From positions 1-64,000 of the forward strand of contig NZ_JBLXEC010000018.1 in the NCBI RefSeq assembly GCF_048263515.1: a stretch of DNA of 64,000 bases, given 5' to 3'. Positions 26,917-36,777 of this stretch are shown in pieces. Positions within the stretch are counted from its first letter, which is position 1. Each line of letters begins with the position of its first letter. The stretch comes from Marinovum sp048263515. GTDB taxonomy: Bacteria > Pseudomonadota > Alphaproteobacteria > Rhodobacterales > Rhodobacteraceae. A program made the position numbers and the translations under genes. The notes beneath the pieces are model-generated. The model worked only from the letters and a program-made list of their open reading frames with translations. It was not told the DNA's origin and made no database searches.

Positions 26917-28371
26917 ATGTCGACCCTGACGATCATCATCGGTCTTCTGGCCGGGACAGCGGCCCTCACGGGCCTCGGCGTTGCGCTCCGACAATGGCAG
27001 CGGCGCGCCGAGGAGATCGCCGGCCTGCGCCAGCGCCAGGTGGATCTGGTGGCCGAGAATGCCAGGCTGATGCGGATGGTGGAGTATGACGATCTCACCT
27101 CGGCGCGGTCACGGCGCTACCTGCGCGAATTGTTCGCCCGCACCCGGCAGGACGGTAGCAACGCGATGATTTTTGTCGATCTCGACGAGTTCAAGAGCGT
27201 CAATGACGGCTTCGGCCACCGCGCCGGCGACGGTTTCCTGCGGCGCATCGCCCAGGCGCTGCGCAACGAATGCCGCGAGCAGGAGACGCTGTTCCGCCAC
27301 GGCGGCGACGAGTTCTGCATCTACCTGCAGGGCGTGCCGCTCGATGCTGCGGCCGAGCGGGCGCGGACCTTCGTGCAGGTGGTGCGCGACACCTCGGTCG
27401 ATGTCAGCGGCGTCACTGTGCGCCGCACCGCCAGCGCCGGCGTGGCGCGGATCGACCCCAAGCAGGACATGATGGGTGCGCTCTATTACGCCGACGAGGC
27501 GCTATACGCCGCCAAGCAGGCCGGCGGCAATTGCGTGCGGGTGACCGAGGGCGAGACGCTGCGGTCGATGATCGCCCGGCGCACCGGGCCGCGGGCCGAG
27601 GATCTGGCCGAGGCGCTGCGCCGCGAGGAGATCACCTATTACGTCCAGCCGATCTACGACACCCGCGCCGGCCGTGCCGTCGGCGTCGAGGCACTGATCC
27701 GCTGGGTGCGCAGCGATGGCGACGTGGTGCTGCCGGCCAAGTTCATCGACATGATGACCCGCAGCCAGCACCGCAACCTGTCACCGCCAGACAGCGCCCT
27801 TGTCGAGGTGGCGCAGAGCTTCTGCCCGGTCAACGACCAGCTCTATTGCGCCTTCAACATTTCGGCGCAGATGCTGGAGCGGCCGGTCGAGGACAACATG
27901 GCCTTTGCCAGCGCGCTGACCCGCGGGCTGAACCCGTCGCAGGTGGTGCTGGAACTGGTCGAGAGCGCGGCGATCCGCAATCCCGCGCGCGCCAGGGAGG
28001 TGCTGCAGCAATTCCGCGCCCATGGCATCCGCATCGCGCTGGACGATTTCGGCACCGGTTTCTCCAACCTCGAGCGGTTGCAGGACTTCGAGGTCGACAT
28101 CGTCAAGATCGACCGCCGCTTCCTGCGCGGTCTCGGCATGGGGCAGGGCGACCGCGGCATCCTGCGGGCGCTGCACGCGCTGTCGCGCGACATGGGCTTT
28201 GCGCTGATCGCCGAGGGGGTGGAGACCGAGCAGGAACTGCAGGTGCTGCAGGAGATCGGCATTCACACCGCTCAGGGCTACCTGCTGGGCCGCCCCGAGA
28301 CGGTGGATTACTGGCAGGCCCGGATCAACCAGCCGCTGGCGCCGGGGCTCTGCCTGCGCAAGACCGCCTGA
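26917..28371 (+). CDS. GGDEF-EAL cyclic-di-GMP enzyme
   Basis: 484 aa from ATG 26917, AGGAAGG upstream. One N-terminal membrane helix (about 4-23), a short coiled region, a diguanylate-cyclase domain with intact GGDEF (129-133), and an EAL domain with EAL (258-260), ELVES, DDFGTGFSNL, VKIDRRF and AEGVE. No RxxD inhibitory site is visible before GGDEF. Both domains keep their key residues, so it may be bifunctional. There is no sensory domain, so its input is unknown. Convergent with ecm 12 bp away. Confidence 0.95.
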   Translation: MSTLTIIIGLLAGTAALTGLGVALRQWQRRAEEIAGLRQRQVDLVAENARLMRMVEYDDLTSARSRRYLRELFARTRQDGSNAMIFVDLDEFKSVNDGFGHRAGDGFLRRIAQALRNECREQETLFRHGGDEFCIYLQGVPLDAAAERARTFVQVVRDTSVDVSGVTVRRTASAGVARIDPKQDMMGALYYADEALYAAKQAGGNCVRVTEGETLRSMIARRTGPRAEDLAEALRREEITYYVQPIYDTRAGRAVGVEALIRWVRSDGDVVLPAKFIDMMTRSQHRNLSPPDSALVEVAQSFCPVNDQLYCAFNISAQMLERPVEDNMAFASALTRGLNPSQVVLELVESAAIRNPARAREVLQQFRAHGIRIALDDFGTGFSNLERLQDFEVDIVKIDRRFLRGLGMGQGDRGILRALHALSRDMGFALIAEGVETEQELQVLQEIGIHTAQGYLLGRPETVDYWQARINQPLAPGLCLRKTA

Positions 28372-28383
28372 GCGGGCGGCGGC

Positions 28384-30351
28384 TTATTCTGCCGCCACCG
28401 ACTGCGGATCGGCGAGGGTGACGATATCGGCCATGATGGTGTTCAGCTCGAAATCCTTGGGCGTATAGACCCGCGCCACACCCATGGTCAGCAGCCGGCG
28501 GGCATCCTCGTCGGGGATGATGCCACCGACGATCACCGGCACATGGCCAAGGCCTGCGGCGCGCATCCGGTCCATCAGGTCCTCGACCAGCGGGATGTGA
28601 CTGCCCGACAGGATCGACAGGCCCACCACATGCGCCTGATCCTCCTGCGCGGCGGTGACGATCTCTTCGGGGGTCAGGCGGATGCCTTCGTACTTGATGT
28701 CCATGCCGCAATCGCGGGCGCGATAGGCGATCTGTTCGGCGCCGTTGGAGTGGCCGTCGAGACCGGGCTTGCCAACCAGGAACTTGAGCCGACGGCCCAG
28801 ACGGTCACTGACCGCATCCACAGCCGAGCGCAGATCGTCGAGGTTCTCGGTCCGGTTCGACTGCGACGGCGAGACGCCGGTCGGCCCGCGATATTCGCCA
28901 TAGGCCTGGCGCATCTCGGCGGCCCATTCGCCGGTGGTGACACCGGCCTTGGCGGCGGCAATCGACGGCGGCACGATATTGGCCCCGTCGCGCGCGGCGG
29001 CGCGCAGGTCGGCGAGCGCTGCCTCGACTGCCGCGGCATCCCGCGCGCTGCGCCATTCGGTCAGCCGGTCGATCTGTTCCTGCTCCACCGCCGGGTCCAC
29101 CACCATGATGCCGCCATCGGCGGTCATCAGCGGCGAAGGCTCGGTCTCGGTCCAGCGGTTGACGCCGACAACCGTGGTCTCGTTACTCTCGATCCGGCCA
29201 AGCCGGTCGGCATTGGCATCGACCAGCCGGGATTTCATGTATTCGATCGAAGACACCGCGCCGCCCATGCTGTCGAGATTGGCCAGCTCGTGGCGCGCAC
29301 CATCCTTGAGCGCCTCGACCTTGGCATCGACCGCCGGGTTGCCGTCAAAAAGATCGTCGAATTCCAGCAGGTCGGTCTCGTAGGCGAGGATCTGCTGCAT
29401 CCGCATCGACCATTGCTGGTCCCAGGGGCGGGGCAGGCCCAGCGCCTCGTTCCAGGCGGGCAGCTGCACCGCGCGGGCCCGGGCCTTTTTCGACAGCGTC
29501 ACCGCCAGCATCTCGATCAGGATGCGGTAGACGTTGTTTTCGGGCTGCTGCTCGGTCAGGCCCAGCGAGTTCACCTGAACGCCATAGCGGAAACGACGCA
29601 TCTTGGGGTCGGTGATGCCGTAACGCTCGGCGCAGATCTCGTCCCAGAGGTCGACGAAGGCGCGCATCTTGCACATCTCGGTGACAAACCGGATGCCGGC
29701 GTTGACGAAGAACGAGATGCGGCCCACGACCGTCGGGAAATCCGCCTCGGGGATACGCGGCTTCAGCTCGTCCAGCACCGCCGTCGCCGTGGCAAGCGCA
29801 AAGGCCAGCTCCTGCTCGGGCGTCGCGCCGGCCTCTTGCAAGTGGTAGGAACAGACGTTCATCGGGTTCCACTTGGGAATGTTGGTGTAGCAATACTCGG
29901 CCACGTCCGCGATCATCTTGAGGCTGGGCTTCGGCGGGCAGATATAGGTGCCGCGCGACAGGTATTCCTTGATCAGGTCGTTCTGCACCGTGCCCTGCAG
30001 CTTCGAGACATCGGCGCCTTGTTCCTCGGCCACCGCGATGTAGAGCGCCAGCAGCCAGGGCGCCGTCGCGTTGATCGTCATCGAGGTGTTCATCTCTTCA
30101 AGCGGGATCTGATCGAAGAGAGCGCGCATGTCGCCCAGGTGACAGACCGGCACGCCGACCTTGCCGACCTCGCCGCGCGCCAGCACGTGGTCGCTGTCGT
30201 ACCCGGTCTGCGTCGGCAGGTCGAAGGCCACCGAAAGGCCGGTCTGCCCCTTGGCAAGGTTGTTGCGGTAGAGCGCGTTCGAAGCGGCTGCGGTGGAATG
30301 GCCAGCATAGGTGCGGATCAGCCAGGGCTTGTCCTTCTTGGTCTCGGTCAT
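28384..30351 (-). CDS. ecm: Ethylmalonyl-CoA mutase
   Basis: Adenosylcobalamin-dependent conversion of (2R)-ethylmalonyl-CoA to methylsuccinyl-CoA. 655 aa from ATG 30351; MTETKKDKPWLIRTYAGHS is the expected N-terminus. The large mutase barrel has GLSVAFDLPTQTGYDSD and the C-terminal cobalamin domain has GLDGHSNGAEQ (Asp532, His534), LSILSGSH and VGGIIPDED. It is clustered with ccr, and the methylmalonyl-CoA mutase small subunit is absent here, supporting Ecm rather than Mcm. Upstream DNA carries the motif shared with mcl2 and ccr. Confidence 0.95.
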   Translation of the reverse strand: MTETKKDKPWLIRTYAGHSTAAASNALYRNNLAKGQTGLSVAFDLPTQTGYDSDHVLARGEVGKVGVPVCHLGDMRALFDQIPLEEMNTSMTINATAPWLLALYIAVAEEQGADVSKLQGTVQNDLIKEYLSRGTYICPPKPSLKMIADVAEYCYTNIPKWNPMNVCSYHLQEAGATPEQELAFALATATAVLDELKPRIPEADFPTVVGRISFFVNAGIRFVTEMCKMRAFVDLWDEICAERYGITDPKMRRFRYGVQVNSLGLTEQQPENNVYRILIEMLAVTLSKKARARAVQLPAWNEALGLPRPWDQQWSMRMQQILAYETDLLEFDDLFDGNPAVDAKVEALKDGARHELANLDSMGGAVSSIEYMKSRLVDANADRLGRIESNETTVVGVNRWTETEPSPLMTADGGIMVVDPAVEQEQIDRLTEWRSARDAAAVEAALADLRAAARDGANIVPPSIAAAKAGVTTGEWAAEMRQAYGEYRGPTGVSPSQSNRTENLDDLRSAVDAVSDRLGRRLKFLVGKPGLDGHSNGAEQIAYRARDCGMDIKYEGIRLTPEEIVTAAQEDQAHVVGLSILSGSHIPLVEDLMDRMRAAGLGHVPVIVGGIIPDEDARRLLTMGVARVYTPKDFELNTIMADIVTLADPQSVAAE

Positions 30352-30369
30352 CTCGGGCCTCTCGATTCG

Positions 30370-30480
30370 TTTGCGCAACAATGTTTCGTCGGGAGTGAGA
30401 TAAGCGAAAGAAAGTGGCGCTGTCAATTCGCTGCGTTGCGGCGTGCGACTTATGTTTACGCAAATGCAGCAAAATGCAAA
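30370..30480. promoter_or_regulatory. Divergent control region of ecm and the PlsB-like gene
   Basis: TTTGCGCAACAATGTTTCG at 30370-30388 resembles GCGCAACAATGTTGC before mcl2 and its reverse before ccr. CTGCGTTGCGGCG at 30431-30443 is the TGC-rich box also found before ccr and mcl2. A run of GCAAA-type repeats (ACGCAAATGCAGCAAAATGC) lies at 30459-30478, just before the PlsB-like start. Motifs are seen directly; the binding factor is unknown. Confidence 0.5.
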
Positions 30481-30489
30481 TGTCTGCGG

Positions 30490-31830
30490 ATGTCAGGCAG
30501 TATTGAAATCCCGATATGGCTGTTTTTGTTGATCCTTGCCTTCGCAGCGATCACCTTTGCCTCGCATTTCCTGTTTCCCTCGGTGCGCTGGTTTCTGCGC
30601 CGCAGGATGGAACGGGTGGTGGCGCGCATCAATGCGCGGCTTGAACGGCCGATCCATCCGTTCAAGCTGGCGCGGCGCACCGACATGATCCAGCGGCTGG
30701 TCTATGACCCGCAGGTGACCGAAGCGATCGTCGATTACGCCCGCACCGAGGGCGTGCGCGAGGATGTGGCCTTCGAGAAGGCGCGCGACTATGCCCGCGA
30801 GATCGTGCCGTCGTTTTCCGCCACCGCGTATTTCGGCTTTGCTATCCGCGCCGCGCGCTGGCTGTCACGTTCGCTGTATGAGGTGAAGCTGATCCGCAAG
30901 GACGCCGGCGCCATCGCCGAGATCGACCCCGAGGCGACGGTGGTCTATGTGATCAACCACCGCTCGAACATGGATTACGTGCTGGTCACCTACCTCGCGG
31001 CGGAAAGCTCGGCACTGGCCTATGCGGTGGGCGAATGGGCCCGGGTCTGGCCGCTGTCGGGGCTGATCCGCTCGATGGGGGCCTATTTCATCCGGCGCAA
31101 ATCCCGCGACGACCTCTATCGCCGGGTGCTGGCGCGCTATGTCGCGATGGCCACCGCCGGCGGCATCAACCAGGCGATGTTCCCCGAGGGCGGTCTGAGC
31201 CTGACCGGCGAATTGGCGACGCCCCGGGTGGGGCTTTTGAAGTACATCGTCGACGGCTGGGACGCCGAAGGGCGCGACGTGGTGTTTGTGCCGGTGGCGC
31301 TGAACTATGACCGGGTGCTCGAGGACCGGGTGCTGATCGCCGCCGGGAAATCCGGCGAGCGGCGGTTCCGCGGCCGTCTGGGCGAGGCGCTGGCCTTTCT
31401 CGGCCGCCACGTCTGGCTGCGGATCACCGGGCGGTTCCGCCGCTTCGGCTGCGCCGCGGTGAGCTTTGGCCCGCCGGTGACCATGCGGGACTTCGTGCGC
31501 GAGCGCGGCCGCAAGCCCGAGGCGCTGGCCACCCTGCTGATGGGCCGGATCGCCCAGGTGATGCCGGTGCTGGCGGTGCCGCTGGTGGCACAGGTGCTTC
31601 GCGACGGTGCCATGCGCAGCGAGGCCGAGATCACCCGGGCCGCGCGGCAGATCGCGCCTGACGCGGCAGAGGACCTCGTGCCCCTCGGTCTCAAGGCGTT
31701 GCTGTCGCGCCGGCTGATCCGCGAGGTTCCGGGCGGCTACGAGATTCTGCCCGATCAGGCCGATGCGGTGACCTTCTACGCCAATTCCATCGCCCATCTC
31801 GATCAGGAGCATGCTGCGGCCGCACAGTGA
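30490..31830 (+). CDS. Glycerol-3-phosphate/acylglycerol-phosphate acyltransferase, PlsB-like
   Basis: 446 aa from ATG 30490. One N-terminal membrane helix (about 9-26), then a PlsC/PlsB-type domain with NHRSNMDY (H157-x4-D162), GAYFIRRKSRDDLYRRVLARYV, FPEGGLSLTG and FVPVALNYDRVLED. These blocks match PlsB, but the protein is about half the length of E. coli PlsB. Probably makes (lyso)phosphatidic acid at the inner membrane. It sits between ecm and ccr; the link to that pathway is not evident. Confidence 0.88.
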   Translation: MSGSIEIPIWLFLLILAFAAITFASHFLFPSVRWFLRRRMERVVARINARLERPIHPFKLARRTDMIQRLVYDPQVTEAIVDYARTEGVREDVAFEKARDYAREIVPSFSATAYFGFAIRAARWLSRSLYEVKLIRKDAGAIAEIDPEATVVYVINHRSNMDYVLVTYLAAESSALAYAVGEWARVWPLSGLIRSMGAYFIRRKSRDDLYRRVLARYVAMATAGGINQAMFPEGGLSLTGELATPRVGLLKYIVDGWDAEGRDVVFVPVALNYDRVLEDRVLIAAGKSGERRFRGRLGEALAFLGRHVWLRITGRFRRFGCAAVSFGPPVTMRDFVRERGRKPEALATLLMGRIAQVMPVLAVPLVAQVLRDGAMRSEAEITRAARQIAPDAAEDLVPLGLKALLSRRLIREVPGGYEILPDQADAVTFYANSIAHLDQEHAAAAQ

Positions 31831-31879
31831 CTTTCTGCATCGGCTCGGTTATAAAATTACAAAACGACTACATTCCGTG

Positions 31880-31957
31880 TTGCAATGTTGCGCGTGCGTG
31901 GATATTTCATACAAACAGCCCGCGATTCTGCGTTGCGGCACGATTTTGTTAAGGAGG
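31880..31957 (+). promoter_or_regulatory. ccr upstream elements and Shine-Dalgarno
   Basis: TTGCAATGTTGCGCG (31880-31894) reads as GCGCAACATTGCAA on the other strand, close to the mcl2 and ecm motif. CTGCGTTGCGGCA (31928-31940) repeats the box upstream of ecm. AAGGAGG (31951-31957) sets the ccr start at 31963. Confidence 0.5.
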
Positions 31958-31962
31958 CCCAT

Positions 31963-33255
<1,293 letters not shown>

Positions 33256-33277
33256 GCCAACCAGAACGTGAACATTT

Positions 33278-33316
33278 GCGGCCCGCGCCACCCCGTGAGG
33301 GGGTGGTGCGGGCCGC
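33278..33316 (+). terminator. 17-bp perfect hairpin after ccr
   Basis: GCGGCCCGCGCCACCCC and its exact complement are separated by four bases (GTGA). It starts 23 bp after the ccr stop. No T-run follows, so it may be a Rho-assisted terminator or an mRNA 3'-stabilising structure. The rest of the gap to 33488 is AT-rich, suggesting promoter DNA for the luxR unit, but no clear lux box or promoter was identified. Confidence 0.6.
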
Positions 33317-33488
33317 AGCCTGTCCGGGGACTGCCCCGCCGTTCATCTTTCTAAACACTTCATTTCAAATGCTTCGGATTTTCAGTCTCGCCATTTCTGG
33401 GGAGTTGGAATGCGTGAATTTATTGGAAACCTCTCACATGGTAGAGTTGTGTTAATCCTTCGTTAACCAATCGAAATGAGAGTTAACA

Positions 33489-33704
33489 ATGCAACACGAC
33501 TGGATACTCGACGTACTTGCCGACCTCAAAACCTTTGCCCTGACCAACGGGCTGCCGGCCCTGGCCGAACAGCTCGACGATGCGCGGATCGTTGCGATGG
33601 CCGAACAGGCGTCGTCCACGGAGGGGAGTGGCATTGGGATTCGAGGCAGTACAACCGAAGCTGGAGACGGTGCTCGCAACATTGGAGCAATCCGACGCGC
33701 TTGA
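33489..33704 (+). CDS. Small conserved ORF upstream of and overlapping luxR
   Basis: 71 aa: MQHDWILDVLADLKTFALTNGLPALAEQLDDARIVAMAEQA, then a Gly/Thr-rich tail. The first 45 residues are a compact helical pattern and look truly coding; the tail runs about 70 bp into luxR in another frame and may be an extension. As I recall, comparable small ORFs precede luxR genes in other roseobacters. It could couple translation to luxR or be a regulator of it. Function unknown. Confidence 0.65.
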   Translation: MQHDWILDVLADLKTFALTNGLPALAEQLDDARIVAMAEQASSTEGSGIGIRGSTTEAGDGARNIGAIRRA

Positions 33705-34362
33705 GGAATTACAGACATTCATTACGGAATTGCGCGACGCATTCGGCGTCGATCATCTGGTTTACCATTGGGTCAGCAGCAATGGCGAACAATATGGCTG
33801 CGGTACCTATGACCCGGCCTGGGTCGAGCGGTATCTCGAACAGGGCTATCTGCGGATCGATCCGGTGGTGCTGGGCTGTTTCCAGCGCTTTCACCCGGTC
33901 GACTGGAAACAGCTCGACTGGTCGTCCAAGGCGGCGCGGGCCTTCCAGAAGGAGGCAATAGACCATGGCGTCGGCAACCAGGGCTATTCGATCCCGATCC
34001 GTGGTCCGAACGGCCAGTTCGCCCTGTTCACCGTCAGCCACAATTGCGACGACGCCGCCTGGGCGGAATTCTGCGAAGTCTCGCGCCGCGATCTGATCCT
34101 GGTGGCGCATTACTTCAACCAGAAAGCGCTGGAGTTCGAGCCGGGGCGGCTGCCGGAACAGGGCCAGGCGCTGAGCCCGCGCGAGGTGGATGCGATGACC
34201 ATGCTCGCCATCGGCTACAGCCGGGCACAGGCGGCCAATGCGCTGGAGATCTCGGAACATACGCTGCGGGTCTATATCGAATCCGCGCGCTTCAAGCTCG
34301 GGGCGCTGAACACCACCCACGCGGTGGCGCGCGCGCTGAGTCGCGGTTTGATCGTTGTCTGA
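33634..34362 (+). CDS. luxR: LuxR-family quorum-sensing regulator (AHL-binding)
   Basis: 242 aa if TTG 33634 is the start. A GGAGGGG sits seven bases before TTG; a GTG at 33628 is too close to it. The N-terminal autoinducer domain keeps the Tyr/Trp/Asp-Pro set (VYHWVSSNGEQYGCGTYDPAW, RIDPVV, DW). The C-terminal LuxR helix-turn-helix has LSPREVDAMTMLAIGYSRAQAANALEIS and tail residues for DNA contact. Adjacent luxI makes it the cognate receptor (inference). It overlaps the upstream small ORF. Confidence 0.92.
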   Translation: MGFEAVQPKLETVLATLEQSDALEELQTFITELRDAFGVDHLVYHWVSSNGEQYGCGTYDPAWVERYLEQGYLRIDPVVLGCFQRFHPVDWKQLDWSSKAARAFQKEAIDHGVGNQGYSIPIRGPNGQFALFTVSHNCDDAAWAEFCEVSRRDLILVAHYFNQKALEFEPGRLPEQGQALSPREVDAMTMLAIGYSRAQAANALEISEHTLRVYIESARFKLGALNTTHAVARALSRGLIVV

Positions 34363-34446
34363 TCGTTAACCCGGGCATCGGTCTGCTCCGGCGGGCTTAA
34401 CGGCTCGGGCTGCAGCCTCCTCTTCGACACGAGAGGAGAGCCCGAG

Positions 34447-35088
34447 ATGATCCGTTACCTTTATGCCGACCAACTGGCCCAGGACCCGCAACTGGCCCGC
34501 GCCATGTTCCGCGACCGCGCCGACCAGTTCCGCCACCGGCTGGGCTGGGACGTGGCCGTCGATGCCAGCGGCGAGGAGCGCGACGAATACGACCGGGAAA
34601 ACCCGCTCTACGTGATCTGGCAGGACCGTGACGGCAGCCATGGCGGCTCGATGCGGTTTCTGCCGACCACAGGGCGGACCATGGTCAACGATCACTTCGG
34701 ACATCTGACCGGCGGCGGCCGGATCGAGAGCCCTTTGATCTGGGAATGCACCCGTTTCTGCCTGTCGCGCGGCGCTGGCGGTCATGTCGCGGCGGCGCTG
34801 ATGCTGGCGGGGGGCGAGATCATGCTCAACTTTGCGGTGCGCCATTTCGTCGGCGTCTTCGATGCGCGCATGGTGCGGATCTACCGCCGGATCGGTGCCT
34901 CGCCAGAGGTGCTGGGCAGCGAGGGCGAGGGGCGCGCCAGGATCAGCGTCGGGCTCTGGGGCTTTTCCGAGACGGCGCGGGCGCAGGTGGCACAGAGCGC
35001 CGGCATTCCGGCGGCGCAGTCGGCGGCCTGGTTCGATCTGGGCTTCGGGGGCTGCGGGACGGACCAGCCTTTGGCGGCCAGCGCCTGA
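34447..35088 (+). CDS. luxI: Acyl-homoserine-lactone synthase
   Basis: Makes N-acyl-homoserine lactone from SAM and acyl-ACP. 213 aa. All family-invariant residues are present: Arg24, Phe28, Trp34, Asp46, Asp49, Arg70, Phe84, Glu100 and Arg103 (WECTRF). GGAG lies upstream of the ATG. 84 bp after luxR on the same strand; no obvious lux-box palindrome was found in that gap. Acyl chain length cannot be predicted. Confidence 0.96.
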   Translation: MIRYLYADQLAQDPQLARAMFRDRADQFRHRLGWDVAVDASGEERDEYDRENPLYVIWQDRDGSHGGSMRFLPTTGRTMVNDHFGHLTGGGRIESPLIWECTRFCLSRGAGGHVAAALMLAGGEIMLNFAVRHFVGVFDARMVRIYRRIGASPEVLGSEGEGRARISVGLWGFSETARAQVAQSAGIPAAQSAAWFDLGFGGCGTDQPLAASA

Positions 35089-35103
35089 GGGCGGGCGGCG
35101 CCT

Positions 35104-35168
35104 GGGGGCTCTGCCCCCCGGCCTGCGGCCGCCCCCCGAGGGTATTTGAGAACAGAAGAAGCAGGGGA
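35104..35168. repeat. Intergenic repeat family B, copy 4
   Basis: GGGGGCTCTGCCCCC, GCCTGCGGCC, then GAGGGTATTTGAGAACAG and AGAAGCAGGGGATCG. Nearly the same as the copies at 1-62 and 10038-10109. It occupies most of the luxI-helicase gap. Confidence 0.85.
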
Positions 35169-35209
35169 TCGCTCTGGTGCTTGTTTGGCGGGGCTTGTAG
35201 TGTCCGCGC

Positions 35210-36736
35210 ATGACACTGCCAGCGCTGACATTTTCCGAAGATCAGGCCGAAGCCTTTGACCGCGTCAGCGCCGCCCTGCGCGAAGTTGGCGTCGACCTCG
35301 AAGCCGGCCACGTGGCGCCGCCGCGCGAGGGGCGCTCGGGCGTGCTGGCGGTGATCGGCAAGGCGGGGTCGGGCAAGACGCTGCTGCTGGCCGAGCTTTA
35401 CAAGGCGTTGAAGGAGGCCGGGGTCGACATCGTTTCCGGCGACTGGGAGGGCAAGCGCAAGAAGGACCGGCGCACGCTGGCGATCCTGGCGCCCACCAAC
35501 AAGGCGGCGAGCGTGTTGCGGATGCGCGGCGTGCCGGCGACGACCATCCATCGCATTCTCTATACCCCGGTCTATGACCCCGAATACGAGCGGATTGCAG
35601 AATGGCTGGCCGGGCAGGGCGAGCGGCCCGAGATCGAGGGGCTGACCGATGCCGCGCTCGACCGGGCGCATGGGTTCTACCAGTCGAACAATTCCATTCC
35701 CGGCGCGCTGGCCGCCGCCGGGCTGCGCGGGTCGGATTTCATCACCGGCTGGAAACGCCGGGAAGAGCCTCTGGACATCGGGTTTGTCGACGAGGCCTCG
35801 ATGCTGGATGACCGGCAGTACGACGATCTGCGCGAGATTTTCCCGACGCTCTGCATGTTCGGCGATCCGGCGCAGCTGGCGCCGGTTAACCAGTCGGGCG
35901 CCATGGTGTTCGAGAAGCTGCCAGAGGAAAAGGTGCTGGCGCTGCGCCGCATCCACCGGCAGGAGGCCGACAACCCGATCCTCGACCTGGCCCATGCGCT
36001 GGCCGATCCGGCGCTCGAGTTCCACGACTTCGAGCGCATGGTCGAGGAGAAATCCAAGAGTGACGAACGGGTTGTCTGGGGCCAGCGGGTCGAGGTTGAC
36101 CTGATGGCGCGCTCGCCGGTGCTGGTCTGGCGCAATGCCACGCGCATCCGGCTGATCAACGCCTTTCGCAAGGTGCATGACGCGCCTGACGATCGGCTGC
36201 TCGAGGGCGAGCCGCTGATCTGCGACGGTATCGAGCTGCCGCTGAAGCACCGCAAGAAGCGGCTCGATCTCGAGGCGCGCGGGCTGATCAAGGGCGCCCA
36301 GGTGATCTTTCTGGGCGAGGGCAAGCGGCCCGGGTTTTCCCGGCTGCATGTGATGGGGGCGGAAGACCCAAGGGTCTCGGCAGCGTCCATCGTCAAGATC
36401 GAGATGCCCGACGAGGAAGAGCCCTTCATTCCCTTCGCCGCCCGCATGGGCGCCACGTTCCTGCATGGCGCGGCGGTGACGATCCACAAGGCGCAAGGCT
36501 CGCAGTGGGATTCGGTGCAGGTCTTTGCCCCCGATCTTTATGTCGCGGCGCGCATGGGGCGGGTCGAGGCCGGGCAGCCCTTGTGGAAACGTCTGGCCTA
36601 TGTGGCGATCACCCGGGCGCAGGAGCGGCTGATCTGGGTGGTGCGCAACCGCTTGTCAAAGCCCACTTATCCGCTGAGGATCGACGATCTGCCGGTGCCG
36701 CAGCAGGCGTTGACGCTGGAAATGCAGGACGAGTAG
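35210..36736 (+). CDS. RecD-like ATP-dependent DNA helicase (superfamily 1)
   Basis: 508 aa. Walker A GKAGSGKTLLLAE (about 50-62), motif Ia APTNKAASVLRMRGVPATTIH, Walker B-like GFVDEASMLDD, motif III CMFGDPAQLAPV, motif V/VI region AAVTIHKAQGSQWDSVQVF and YVAITRAQERLIWV. This set matches short RecD2-type or AAA_30 helicases. It lacks an N-terminal RecBC-interacting part, so is not RecD of RecBCD. Likely acts in DNA repair. Lies between luxI and rimO, with 41 bp to rimO. Confidence 0.9.
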   Translation: MTLPALTFSEDQAEAFDRVSAALREVGVDLEAGHVAPPREGRSGVLAVIGKAGSGKTLLLAELYKALKEAGVDIVSGDWEGKRKKDRRTLAILAPTNKAASVLRMRGVPATTIHRILYTPVYDPEYERIAEWLAGQGERPEIEGLTDAALDRAHGFYQSNNSIPGALAAAGLRGSDFITGWKRREEPLDIGFVDEASMLDDRQYDDLREIFPTLCMFGDPAQLAPVNQSGAMVFEKLPEEKVLALRRIHRQEADNPILDLAHALADPALEFHDFERMVEEKSKSDERVVWGQRVEVDLMARSPVLVWRNATRIRLINAFRKVHDAPDDRLLEGEPLICDGIELPLKHRKKRLDLEARGLIKGAQVIFLGEGKRPGFSRLHVMGAEDPRVSAASIVKIEMPDEEEPFIPFAARMGATFLHGAAVTIHKAQGSQWDSVQVFAPDLYVAARMGRVEAGQPLWKRLAYVAITRAQERLIWVVRNRLSKPTYPLRIDDLPVPQQALTLEMQDE

Positions 36737-36777
36737 CGCCTCTTCCCACGGCGCGCGCGCTCGTTTATAGCGCGGGC

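Noticed and set aside
28543..30489. In-frame upstream extension of the PlsB-like gene
   Set aside because: The frame is antisense to ecm; the real protein begins at the hydrophobic N-terminus at 30490.
33628..33630. GTG as the luxR start
   Set aside because: The GGAGGGG is immediately adjacent to it; TTG at 33634 has better spacing.
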